Assembly: GCA_003219225.1 (NCBI GenBank)
Contig: QHPZ01000122.1
Location: 1 to 16,872 of the forward strand
DNA: 16,872 nucleotides
From: Verrucomicrobiota bacterium
Lineage (GTDB): Bacteria; Verrucomicrobiota; Verrucomicrobiia; Chthoniobacterales; UBA10450
Direction: 5' to 3'
The position numbers and the translations under genes were made by a program. How positions within the stretch are numbered: position 1 is the first letter of the stretch; every line of letters starts with the position of its first letter. The notes under the pieces are model-generated. The model was not told the origin of the DNA, did no database searches, and was given only the letters and a program-made list of their open reading frames with translations. This document shows positions 6,961 to 14,097 of this stretch, piece after piece.

Positions 6961-9912
6961 ATGAAACTTCCTCATTGGTTTAGTCGTCCCTCAATTCTGT
7001 CTTATTGCCGTGTCGCACTTAGCGGCACTTTTTTGTCGGCAGCGGTCGCGATGGCGTTCGTGGCCGCAAGTAATACCGGCGCACTGACGACCGGCCTCGG
7101 CTCGAGCGCAAAGCATCGCTTCCATGCGTTGAAGGAGCAGGCCCATTACGGCCTCGCTTCCCGCAACGAATGGTTTGACGAAATCGGAACACCCGAGGAT
7201 CCAGAGCAAGCCGCAACAGAGGATTATGCGGATCGGGCTTATCCGGCTGACTACGTCCCGTTCAGTTTCACGGTGAATGCGCAGACCGCATGGACGAAAA
7301 TCAAATCGCAGAAAAATAAGAACAAAGTAGGAAACTGGACGCTGGCAGGCCCGAGCACGGCGAACTTTCCGGATATTTTGACTTTCACTGGTGCGGCTTA
7401 CACGACCTCCGGCCGTATCACGGCGCTGGCAATCGGGCCGACCTGCACGACCGGTAACTGCACACTTTGGGTCGGAGCCGCGGGCGGCGGCGTTTGGCGC
7501 ACGACCAACGCGCTCTCCGGAAACGGGCCGAGTTGGACGTTTGTTTCGGGCATCTTCGCGACCAACGCGATCGGGACGCTGAAGTACGACACTGCGACCG
7601 GCACACTCTACGCGGGAACCGGCGAACCGAACGCGTCCGCTGATTCGGAAGCTGGCTTTGGCATTTACAAATCTACCGACACTGGGACCACGTGGACAAA
7701 GCTGGCCGCGAACACAACCGTTCCGGCGATGGCGACCCCGTGCGGCACCGCACCAGCGTATACTGGCCCGGCTTTCGACGGGCGTGCCATTTCATCGATC
7801 GTGGTTAGCGGCGGCACCATGTATGTCGGTTCAACGCGGGCTGTCCGCGGCGTGAGTTCGGTCTCGAGTGGCGGCGTGGTCACCCTGGCTCCAGGCCTCC
7901 CGCCGTACGGCCTGTGGAAGTCCACCGACAGCGGCGCGAACTTCACTCTGTTGGCACCGGAGGGCGTCTGCCTGAACCCGACCCTGCCCGGCGATGCCGG
8001 GAAAATCCAGGCGAGCTTTGGCTCGGCGCGTGGTGTCACCCACGTCGAATTTGACCCGAACTACGCGACCAACACCACGCTCTATGCATCTGCGTTCCCG
8101 AGGCTGACCGCAAGTGGCGGCGGCGTCTGGCGCACGCCCGATAATGGCGCCACCTTCACGCAGATCAAGACGGCACTCGCTCCCGCCAATATTAACGACC
8201 GGGCCGAATTTGCTGTCACCCCGATAACTGGTGGCTTTACGCGAATGTACGTGGGCGATGGCAACACCGGCTCACCGACGGCGCACCTTTATCGCAGTGA
8301 CGATGTGACAACGGCCGCGCCGGTCTTCACCGATCTCACTGCGGCCCAGGTTCCGGCTGGTCAAACTGATAACTACTGCACAGGTCAGTGTTGGTACGAC
8401 AACGTCGTGTTCTCGCCGCCCGGTTATCCGGACACTGTCTATTTGGCGGGCTCCTACGATTACGCCACCTATGCTGGCTCGACCAACAGCCGCGGCCTTC
8501 TCTACTCGACGGATGCTGGAGCATCGTTCACCGACGTGAGTTGGGATGCGACCACCAATCCGACGCCGGCGGGAAGCTGTTGCCAGCCGAATCCGGTTGC
8601 ACCGAATGGGATGCATCCTGATCACCACGCGGTCGTCGTGTCCCCGAGCAATCCGGGTCTCTTCTTCGACGGCTCAGACGGTGGCCTGATGCGATCGAGC
8701 GGCAGTTTCGCCGATATCTCCTCGCAGTGTACGACCTACCGAGGTCTGAGCGGAAGCGACTTGGCGCTCTGCCAGCAACTGCTATCGCGGGTTCCGACAT
8801 TCCTTTACAGTCTGAACAAGGGCCTTTCGACCGTGCAGTTTCAGAGTCTCTCTGTTGCTGCCGACAACTACAAACACCTGCAAGGAGGCACGCAGGACAA
8901 CGGTACGTTTGAAACGACCGGCTCCTCTGTGACCTGGCCACAGATTATCTACGGCGACGGCGGCCAGTCGGGTTTCAACATCGCCAACTCGGCCCAGCGT
9001 TTCAATACGTTCTTCGCCCAATACACCGACGCGAACTTTCAGAACGGCGATCCAAGCAAGTGGGTCGTGATCTCCGGGAATCTGTTCGCCGAGGGCTCGC
9101 AATTCTACAAGCCGATCATCGCGGATCCATTTGTGCCTGGGCAGATCTTCGTGGGCGAGGCGAGCGTGTGGCGGACGCCGGATTGGGGCGGTGTCCAGGC
9201 GACTCTGGAGGCGAACTGCCCTGAGTTCACCACGGCTGGAAACCAGCCTGGTTGCGGTGACTTCATGATTATCGGAGACGGCGCGCCATCGACGCGGTTG
9301 ACCTCCTCGCTCTGGGGCGATCGCTCCGGCGGCAACGTTGCCGCGCTGGCCCGGAGTACAACCGAGAACACTACACTGTGGGCGGCGACGACCACCGGCC
9401 GAGTGTTCATCACCAAGAACGTCAACGCAGCCAACAGTTCGGTGTCCTACAAGCGGCTCGACAACATGCCCTCGGCGACAGCAGATCCGAACCGATTCGT
9501 GAGCGGTATCACAGTCGATCCATCGAATTCAAATCACGCTTGGATCTCGTACACAAGCTATAGCTCGCTAACGCCCACGACACCCGGTCACGTCTTTGAA
9601 GTGACCTACGACCCGAGTGCCAATGCAGGCGCGGGTGACGCTACGTGGGTGAGCGTCGATGGCACCGGAACCAACGCGTTCCCGGATTTCCCGGCGACAG
9701 CGATTGCTCGTGACACGAACAACGGCGACCTCTATGTCGCGAACGACTGGGGCGTTCTGCGGCTTGTCGGTGGCGTCGCAGCCAATGGTTGGTACCAAGC
9801 TGGCAATGGATTGCCGCAGGTGGAAGTGGCAGGTCTCACAATTGTTCCAAGCGCGCGGAAGCTTTACGCCGCGACGCACGGACGTAGCGCCTGGCAGTTG
9901 ACCTTACCATAA
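6961..9912 (+). CDS. large secreted BNR/sortilin-like beta-propeller protein
   Basis: The ATG at 6961 gives 983 residues with a convincing Sec signal peptide (basic start, hydrophobic core at about 19-35, VAMAFVAAS cleavage region), so I prefer it to the in-frame TTG at 6787. The mature part shows repeated BNR/Asp-box-like blades: VWRTTN (~174), IYKSTDTGTTW (~235), LWKSTDSGANF (~318), VWRTPDNGATF (~390), LLYSTDAGASF (~515), DGSDGGLMRS (~571), QGGTQDNGTFET (~641), VWRTPDWGG (~737). It ends in YAATHGRSAWQLTLP, the closing blade typical of such propellers. The MHPDHHAVVV and GGTQDNG motifs recall sortilin/VPS10-like ten-bladed proteins annotated as glycosyl hydrolase or exo-sialidase-like. Several paired Cys (CTTGNC, CTGQC) suit an exported protein. 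I see no catalytic sialidase set, so enzyme activity is unproven; a binding or surface role is equally possible. Its own terminator follows at once. Confidence 0.85.
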   Translation: MKLPHWFSRPSILSYCRVALSGTFLSAAVAMAFVAASNTGALTTGLGSSAKHRFHALKEQAHYGLASRNEWFDEIGTPEDPEQAATEDYADRAYPADYVPFSFTVNAQTAWTKIKSQKNKNKVGNWTLAGPSTANFPDILTFTGAAYTTSGRITALAIGPTCTTGNCTLWVGAAGGGVWRTTNALSGNGPSWTFVSGIFATNAIGTLKYDTATGTLYAGTGEPNASADSEAGFGIYKSTDTGTTWTKLAANTTVPAMATPCGTAPAYTGPAFDGRAISSIVVSGGTMYVGSTRAVRGVSSVSSGGVVTLAPGLPPYGLWKSTDSGANFTLLAPEGVCLNPTLPGDAGKIQASFGSARGVTHVEFDPNYATNTTLYASAFPRLTASGGGVWRTPDNGATFTQIKTALAPANINDRAEFAVTPITGGFTRMYVGDGNTGSPTAHLYRSDDVTTAAPVFTDLTAAQVPAGQTDNYCTGQCWYDNVVFSPPGYPDTVYLAGSYDYATYAGSTNSRGLLYSTDAGASFTDVSWDATTNPTPAGSCCQPNPVAPNGMHPDHHAVVVSPSNPGLFFDGSDGGLMRSSGSFADISSQCTTYRGLSGSDLALCQQLLSRVPTFLYSLNKGLSTVQFQSLSVAADNYKHLQGGTQDNGTFETTGSSVTWPQIIYGDGGQSGFNIANSAQRFNTFFAQYTDANFQNGDPSKWVVISGNLFAEGSQFYKPIIADPFVPGQIFVGEASVWRTPDWGGVQATLEANCPEFTTAGNQPGCGDFMIIGDGAPSTRLTSSLWGDRSGGNVAALARSTTENTTLWAATTTGRVFITKNVNAANSSVSYKRLDNMPSATADPNRFVSGITVDPSNSNHAWISYTSYSSLTPTTPGHVFEVTYDPSANAGAGDATWVSVDGTGTNAFPDFPATAIARDTNNGDLYVANDWGVLRLVGGVAANGWYQAGNGLPQVEVAGLTIVPSARKLYAATHGRSAWQLTLP

Positions 9913-9930
9913 AGGTTGGCTTCGCAAATT

Positions 9931-9969
9931 TGGGCGGGATAGTTAAAATCTATCCCGCCCATTTTTTTT
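9931..9969 (+). terminator. intrinsic terminator after the propeller gene
   Basis: A perfect GC-rich stem of 11 bp (gggcgggatag at 9932-9942 with ctatcccgccc at 9950-9960), extended to 12 by T9931-A9961, has a 7-nt A/T loop and is followed by eight Ts (9962-9969). It lies 18 nt after the stop at 9912. The ATG of the next ORF starts at the base after the T-run. Confidence 0.93.
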
Positions 9970-10371
9970 ATGATGTCGATCTTCCGATCTCTGGTTATAC
10001 CCTGTGCTTGCGTCGCGTTGATTTACGGCGCGACCCTGGCTCATGCCGCAGAACCAAGTTTCGTGGAAGGACAACTCAGGATTCTCTCGCTCGGGGAGGT
10101 TGACCTCGCTGAGGCCGGCCAGACAAACTTGGCCGAACGCGTTTACTCTGAATATCCGCTCGTTATTCTAAGCGGCGACGGGAAACGCGAAATTACCCGG
10201 CTTACTGCGGACGCGAATGGACATTATCGCGCCGAGTTGCCGCCCGGCGATTACGTTTTGGATGTACACGACCGCGCGCGCAAACACGTTCGTGCGAGGC
10301 CTAAACCATTCAGTGTCGTCCCGAATCAGGTCGTCCACGTTGATATGGACATTGATATCGGTGTTCGCTGA
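9970..10371 (+). CDS. small secreted protein with carboxypeptidase-regulatory-like (beta-sandwich) segment
   Basis: This is a 133-residue protein with a clear signal peptide: hydrophobic core at about 8-22 and an AHA-A cleavage site after residue 26. The mature part has ITRLTADANGHYRAELPPGDYVLDV (about 74-98), which resembles the CarboxypepD_reg/SpaA-like pattern in which a G-x-Y-x-x-x-L-P-P-G-x-Y run forms beta strands. It ends in VVPNQVVHVDMDIDI, again strand-like. No Cys remains after the signal and no anchor is seen, so it is probably a periplasmic or secreted beta-sandwich of unknown role. The start may be Met1 or Met2 (9973). The ATG directly follows the terminator T-run and leaves no room for a ribosome site, so expression would need a leaderless transcript or readthrough. 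It is not clearly tied to the propeller gene except by position and export. Confidence 0.7.
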   Translation: MMSIFRSLVIPCACVALIYGATLAHAAEPSFVEGQLRILSLGEVDLAEAGQTNLAERVYSEYPLVILSGDGKREITRLTADANGHYRAELPPGDYVLDVHDRARKHVRARPKPFSVVPNQVVHVDMDIDIGVR

Positions 10372-10388
10372 GGTGGCACGACGTTAAT

Positions 10389-10417
10389 TTGACACACCAC
10401 GCCTCTTTTGATTTAGT
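10389..10417 (+). promoter_or_regulatory. possible sigma-70 promoter upstream of yebC
   Basis: A perfect TTGACA at 10389-10394 is followed after 17 nt by tttagt (10412-10417), which matches four of six bases of TATAAT. It lies in the 158-nt gap before yebC, about 112 nt upstream of its ATG. This is the best promoter-like pair I noticed in the window, but -10 support is modest and the promoter preferences of this phylum may differ. Confidence 0.4.
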
Positions 10418-10529
10418 AGCACGGTAGTTTTCTTCCTCGCTAGCGATTCTCTCGCGAGGCTCTCTGTTCGGTTTCCAGCTAGTATTCAGGCAAAGGTTTT
10501 TAACTCTGAGAACATAACTCGGCACAGCT

Positions 10530-11285
10530 ATGGCCGGTCATAGTAAGTGGTCCAAAGTCAAGCGTTTCAAAGGCGCAATCGACGCCAAGCGCAGTCAGAT
10601 TTTTAGCAAGTTGTCCAAAGAGATCAGCATTGCCGCCAAGAGCGGCGGTGGCGATCCGAATAGCAACCCGCGCCTGCGCAGCGCCATCCAGGCCGCGCGC
10701 GCGCAGAGTATGCCGAACGACAACATCGAGCGCGCGATCAAGCGCGGCATGGGCGAGGGCGTCGAAGCGGCGCAAATCGAGGAGATCATGTACGAAGGCT
10801 ACGGGCCGGGCGGAGTCGCGCTAATTGTGGAAGCGGCAACCGACAACAAAAATCGCACCGCCGCGCAGGTCCGCAGCATTTTCAGCAAGAACAGCGGCAA
10901 CCTCGCTTCCACCGGAAGCGTTTCTTACATGTTTCATAAGAAAGGCCAAATCACCGTGCCGCGCGATTCGATTAACGAGGACCGTCTCTTCGAGCTCGCC
11001 CTCGAGGCGGGCGCGGAAGAGTTGACAAGCGAGGAGGATCAGTATGTTATTACCACTTCGCACGATCAGCTCTACGCCGTAGCTGAGACGCTTAAAAGGG
11101 CAAATGTCACGACTGATGGGCAAAAGTTTACGTTCATCCCCGAGACAACGGTTCAGGTCGCTGATGAAACCGTGGCGCGGCAGGTGCTGCGCTTGTGTGA
11201 CGCCCTCGAAGACGACGACGACGTGCAAAACGTCTACTCCAATCTAGACATCCCGGACGAACTGCTGGCCAGGTTGCCGGCTTAA
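10530..11285 (+). CDS. yebC: YebC/PmpR family (TACO1-like) regulatory protein
   Basis: A cytoplasmic protein of the widespread YebC/TACO1 family. Members have been described as DNA-binding regulators (PmpR) and, more recently, as translation factors that help ribosomes through difficult sequences; this sequence cannot decide between them. The 251-residue length is normal. The signature N-terminus MAGHSKWSKVKRFKGAIDAK is intact, followed by FSKLSKEI, MPNDNIERAIKRG (about 63-75), the YEGYGPGGVALIVEAATDNKNRT block (about 89-111), FSKNSGNLASTGSVSYMF (about 117-134) and a C-terminal acidic LEDDDDVQNVYSN. A possible promoter lies upstream. rho follows after 70 nt, so the two may be co-transcribed. 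The ATG has no Shine-Dalgarno. Confidence 0.96.
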   Translation: MAGHSKWSKVKRFKGAIDAKRSQIFSKLSKEISIAAKSGGGDPNSNPRLRSAIQAARAQSMPNDNIERAIKRGMGEGVEAAQIEEIMYEGYGPGGVALIVEAATDNKNRTAAQVRSIFSKNSGNLASTGSVSYMFHKKGQITVPRDSINEDRLFELALEAGAEELTSEEDQYVITTSHDQLYAVAETLKRANVTTDGQKFTFIPETTVQVADETVARQVLRLCDALEDDDDVQNVYSNLDIPDELLARLPA

Positions 11286-11355
11286 AATTTTAGTTGAGCT
11301 AGCGCAGAAAAATCAACGGTCGCGCTCTGCCGATAGCGAGCAATTCCATTTCATT

Positions 11356-12717
11356 ATGAACGAAGAGAACGAAAACCAACCCCCACCGGTCGAGACCGAA
11401 TCCGCTTCGACCGAGCAACGCCATTTCCGCCCCCGCCGGCGTTATCCCCGACGACGGTTTCGCGATCGTGGCGAGCGGTTCGCCGGCGATAATTCGAACG
11501 AACGCGACAGTTACTCCTCAACCATGACCGACCCGGCCTCGGCCGAGACGGATGTCGCCGCGCTCGATCGACAATCCAAAGGGGCGGCCGAAAACGGCGA
11601 GCCGCTTACCACCGAGCCCGAGTTCGGCGAAGGCATCATCGAGATTTCCGGCAAGGGTTTCGGTTTTCTGCGCGACCCGAAACGCAACTTCGTCCAGACG
11701 CCGCAGGATATTTTTGTCACGCCGGAAATCGTCCGCCGCTTCGCCTTGCGTGACGGGATGTGGATTTACGGTGAAACCCGCCGCGGCAATCGCGGGCCGC
11801 AGTTGATCAAGCTGCTCACGATCAATAGCGAAGATCCTGCGAAGTATCAGGGCCTGCGAGCGTTCGAGGAGCTCACGACTATTAATCCGAACAAGCGGAT
11901 CAAACTCGAGACCGTCCCCGATCGTTACACGACGCGAATCATGGACCTGATGACCCCGCTCGGGATGGGCCAGCGCGGTCTGATTGTTGCGCCGCCGCGC
12001 ACCGGCAAAACAACCTTGCTCCATCACATTGCCGAGGCGGTGACGAAAAACCACAAGGACATGCACGTCATCATCCTGCTCGTGGATGAGCGCCCGGAAG
12101 AGGTCACCGATTTTCGCCGCTCCCATCCCACCGCCGAACTGATCGCCAGTTCCAACGACAGCGACATCAAGAGTCACACCCGGATTGCCCAATTGGCGAT
12201 CGAGCGAGCCAAACGCCTGGTCGAAGCGGGCAAACACGTTTTCATTTTGCTCGACTCGATCACCCGTACGGCGCGCGCTTTCAACAATGCGCTCGCCGGC
12301 GGCGGCCGCACCATGAGCGGCGGCATTGATGCGCGCGCGATGGAAATCCCGCGAAAAATTTTCGCGGCGGCGCGCAACACTGAGGAAGCCGGTTCGCTCA
12401 CCATCGTCGCTACCGCGCTGATCGAAACCGGCAGCCGGATGGACGAGCTCATCTTCCAGGAATTCAAAGGCACCGGTAATATGGAAATGGTTCTCGACCG
12501 AAAGATCAGCGATCAGCGTATTTATCCGGCGATCGACATCTTCCTTTCCGGCACCCGGCGCGAGGAACTGCTCCTCGAGCCGTGGGAGCTGGAAAAGATC
12601 AATCTCATCCGCCGCGGCCTGGCCGGTCACAAACCGGAAGAAGCCATTCAGCGTCTGCTCATGTTCGTGAAAAAATTCCCGACCAACAAGCAGATGCTCA
12701 AGGAAATTCCGGGATAA
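11356..12717 (+). CDS. rho: transcription termination factor Rho
   Basis: Hexameric RNA-dependent ATPase helicase that ends transcription of untranslated RNA. The 453-residue protein has a low-complexity Arg-rich and acidic N-terminus (1-90, with RPRRRYPRRRFRDRG at 25-39) in place of a recognisable Rho_N helical domain. The OB-fold RNA-binding domain follows (GKGFGFLR at 99-106, IFVTPEIVRRFALRDGM at 119-135). The RecA-like motor has Walker A APPRTGKTT (212-220), catalytic VDERPEEV (243-250), Walker B FILLD (296-300) with SITRTARAFN after it, and the Q-loop GGRTMSGGIDARAMEIP (316-332). The family ending LLMFVKKFPTNKQML is present. Walker A reads RT where E. coli has KA, a variation common outside Proteobacteria. 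Rho is often autoregulated; the 70-nt leader shows only weak pairing. Confidence 0.98.
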   Translation: MNEENENQPPPVETESASTEQRHFRPRRRYPRRRFRDRGERFAGDNSNERDSYSSTMTDPASAETDVAALDRQSKGAAENGEPLTTEPEFGEGIIEISGKGFGFLRDPKRNFVQTPQDIFVTPEIVRRFALRDGMWIYGETRRGNRGPQLIKLLTINSEDPAKYQGLRAFEELTTINPNKRIKLETVPDRYTTRIMDLMTPLGMGQRGLIVAPPRTGKTTLLHHIAEAVTKNHKDMHVIILLVDERPEEVTDFRRSHPTAELIASSNDSDIKSHTRIAQLAIERAKRLVEAGKHVFILLDSITRTARAFNNALAGGGRTMSGGIDARAMEIPRKIFAAARNTEEAGSLTIVATALIETGSRMDELIFQEFKGTGNMEMVLDRKISDQRIYPAIDIFLSGTRREELLLEPWELEKINLIRRGLAGHKPEEAIQRLLMFVKKFPTNKQMLKEIPG

Positions 12718-12733
12718 TCGGCGCGCTGCAGCA

Positions 12734-13573
12734 TTGTCGATCTTGCAACGACGTTTCTGGCCGCGTCGTTTGCGCTTGCGCAAGATCCTTCGCCGATTGA
12801 GCGGCCGGGAACGAATCGGCCCGGTTTCGGAATTAAGCACACCGCTGACTCATCGCGCTGTGCTTGCGGCAGTGAAACGCGCGCTGGGTAATGAGCTGCA
12901 TGGCGATCACCTCGACATCGGCAGCGGCACCGGCGACCTGCTTCGTCTCTTCGCCGCGAATTTTCCATTGCGCTCGCTCGCGTGCGATTACACCGACGGG
13001 TTGATGAAGGTCTCCGGCCAGAAAGTCGAGATTGTCGATCTCAATCGACAGCCGCTCCCGTTCGGCGACAACCGGTTCACATTGGTGACCTGCATTGAAA
13101 CGATCGAGCATCTGGAAAATTTTCGGGAGCTCGTGCGCGAGACTTACCGCGTCCTGCAGCCAGCTGGCTTGGCCGTTTTCTCAACGCCAAACATTCTCAA
13201 TCTGCGCTCGCGCTGGCGGTTTCTGACTTCGGGGTTTTACAGTCTCTTCGGCCCGCTCGCGCTCGATGAGCCGAAGATTCACAGCACGCGCGGTCACATC
13301 AATCCGGTGAGCTGGTTTTATCTTGCGCACGCGTTGCGTGGCGCCGGGTTCGAAAATCTTCGGCTCAGTGTCGATAAATATCAGCGGCGCTCCTTTTTGG
13401 CGTTTCCCTTGCTCGCGTTGCCGATTTATCTTGGCGATCGGATCGTTCGTTATCGCGAGACCGACAGGTATCAAACGTTGGACGAACGCAACATCGACAT
13501 CGTGCGCGCGATGAATTCGTTCGACTTGCTCTTCGGCCGCACCGTGATCGTCACCGCAACCAAACCGCGATGA
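12734..13573 (+). CDS. class I SAM-dependent methyltransferase
   Basis: This 279-residue protein has a Rossmann-like methyltransferase core. Motif I is HLDIGSGTG (59-67), the acidic end of strand 2 is LACDYTDG (D85), and post-motifs are FTLVTCIETIEHLENF (115-130) and VLQPAGLAVFSTPN (140-153), typical of Methyltransf_11/25 proteins. The later part (RGHINPVSWFYLAHALRGAGFENL) resembles methyltransferases that act on small molecules or cell-surface glycans, but the substrate cannot be told. The first 25 residues are very basic. The start is TTG 17 nt after the rho stop; no better ATG is available before motif I. Its TGA overlaps the ATG of the DUF4112 gene, so these two are probably translated together. 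Confidence 0.85.
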   Translation: MSILQRRFWPRRLRLRKILRRLSGRERIGPVSELSTPLTHRAVLAAVKRALGNELHGDHLDIGSGTGDLLRLFAANFPLRSLACDYTDGLMKVSGQKVEIVDLNRQPLPFGDNRFTLVTCIETIEHLENFRELVRETYRVLQPAGLAVFSTPNILNLRSRWRFLTSGFYSLFGPLALDEPKIHSTRGHINPVSWFYLAHALRGAGFENLRLSVDKYQRRSFLAFPLLALPIYLGDRIVRYRETDRYQTLDERNIDIVRAMNSFDLLFGRTVIVTATKPR

Positions 13574-14097
13574 AAGCGAAGGAAGTCGCATGGGAAGTGT
13601 TGCCGCCGGAGGACAAGCAACGCCGCGCCGCGCTCGAGCCATTGTTCAAATGGCTTGCCGTCATCATGGACGATTTTCTTCGCGTGCCCGGCACAAATTT
13701 CCGCTTCGGCCTCGATCCGCTCATTGGCCTGCTGCCCGGGCTCGGCGACACCGCGTCGGCAATTATTTCCGCGCTGGGATTGGTCTATGCCGCCCGCACC
13801 GGTCTGCCGAAAGTTTTGCTCGCGCGGATGGCTGCGAACATTTTGATCAACGAACTCGTCGGCGTGATCCCCGGCGTAGGCGACGCATTTTCGTTTTGGT
13901 TTAAATCGAATCGGCGCAATTACGAACTGCTCCGGCGCTACCGCGCCACGCCGACGCGCGCGCGCAAGAGCGATTGGTTTTTTCTCGCGCTCGTGCTCGG
14001 ATTACTCTTCATCATCGTGTGCGCGGGGCTGATCGTGAGTTTTGCCGTGCTGTGGGCGATCGGACACGCGCTCAGCAGCTCTGGCCGTTCCGTTTGA
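13570..14097 (+). CDS. DUF4112 domain membrane protein
   Basis: This 175-residue protein matches the DUF4112 pattern: DDFLRVPGTNFRFGLDPLIG (34-53) with LLPGLGDTASAI, then a mirrored VGVIPGVGDAFSFWFKSNRRNYELL (97-121). The two P-G-x-G-D turns sit in weakly hydrophobic helices, and a strong C-terminal membrane segment spans about 137-165. Function is unknown; it is presumably an inner-membrane protein. It overlaps the methyltransferase gene by 4 nt (ATGA), suggesting coupling. Its last 26 nt overlap the end of glnE on the other strand. Confidence 0.9.
   Translation: MKAKEVAWEVLPPEDKQRRAALEPLFKWLAVIMDDFLRVPGTNFRFGLDPLIGLLPGLGDTASAIISALGLVYAARTGLPKVLLARMAANILINELVGVIPGVGDAFSFWFKSNRRNYELLRRYRATPTRARKSDWFFLALVLGLLFIIVCAGLIVSFAVLWAIGHALSSSGRSV

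Noticed and set aside
11518..12840. Long minus-strand ORF of 440 codons opposite rho
   Set aside because: It mirrors the codon structure of rho, has no domain-like sequence and lies wholly on a strongly supported gene; a typical GC-rich antisense shadow.
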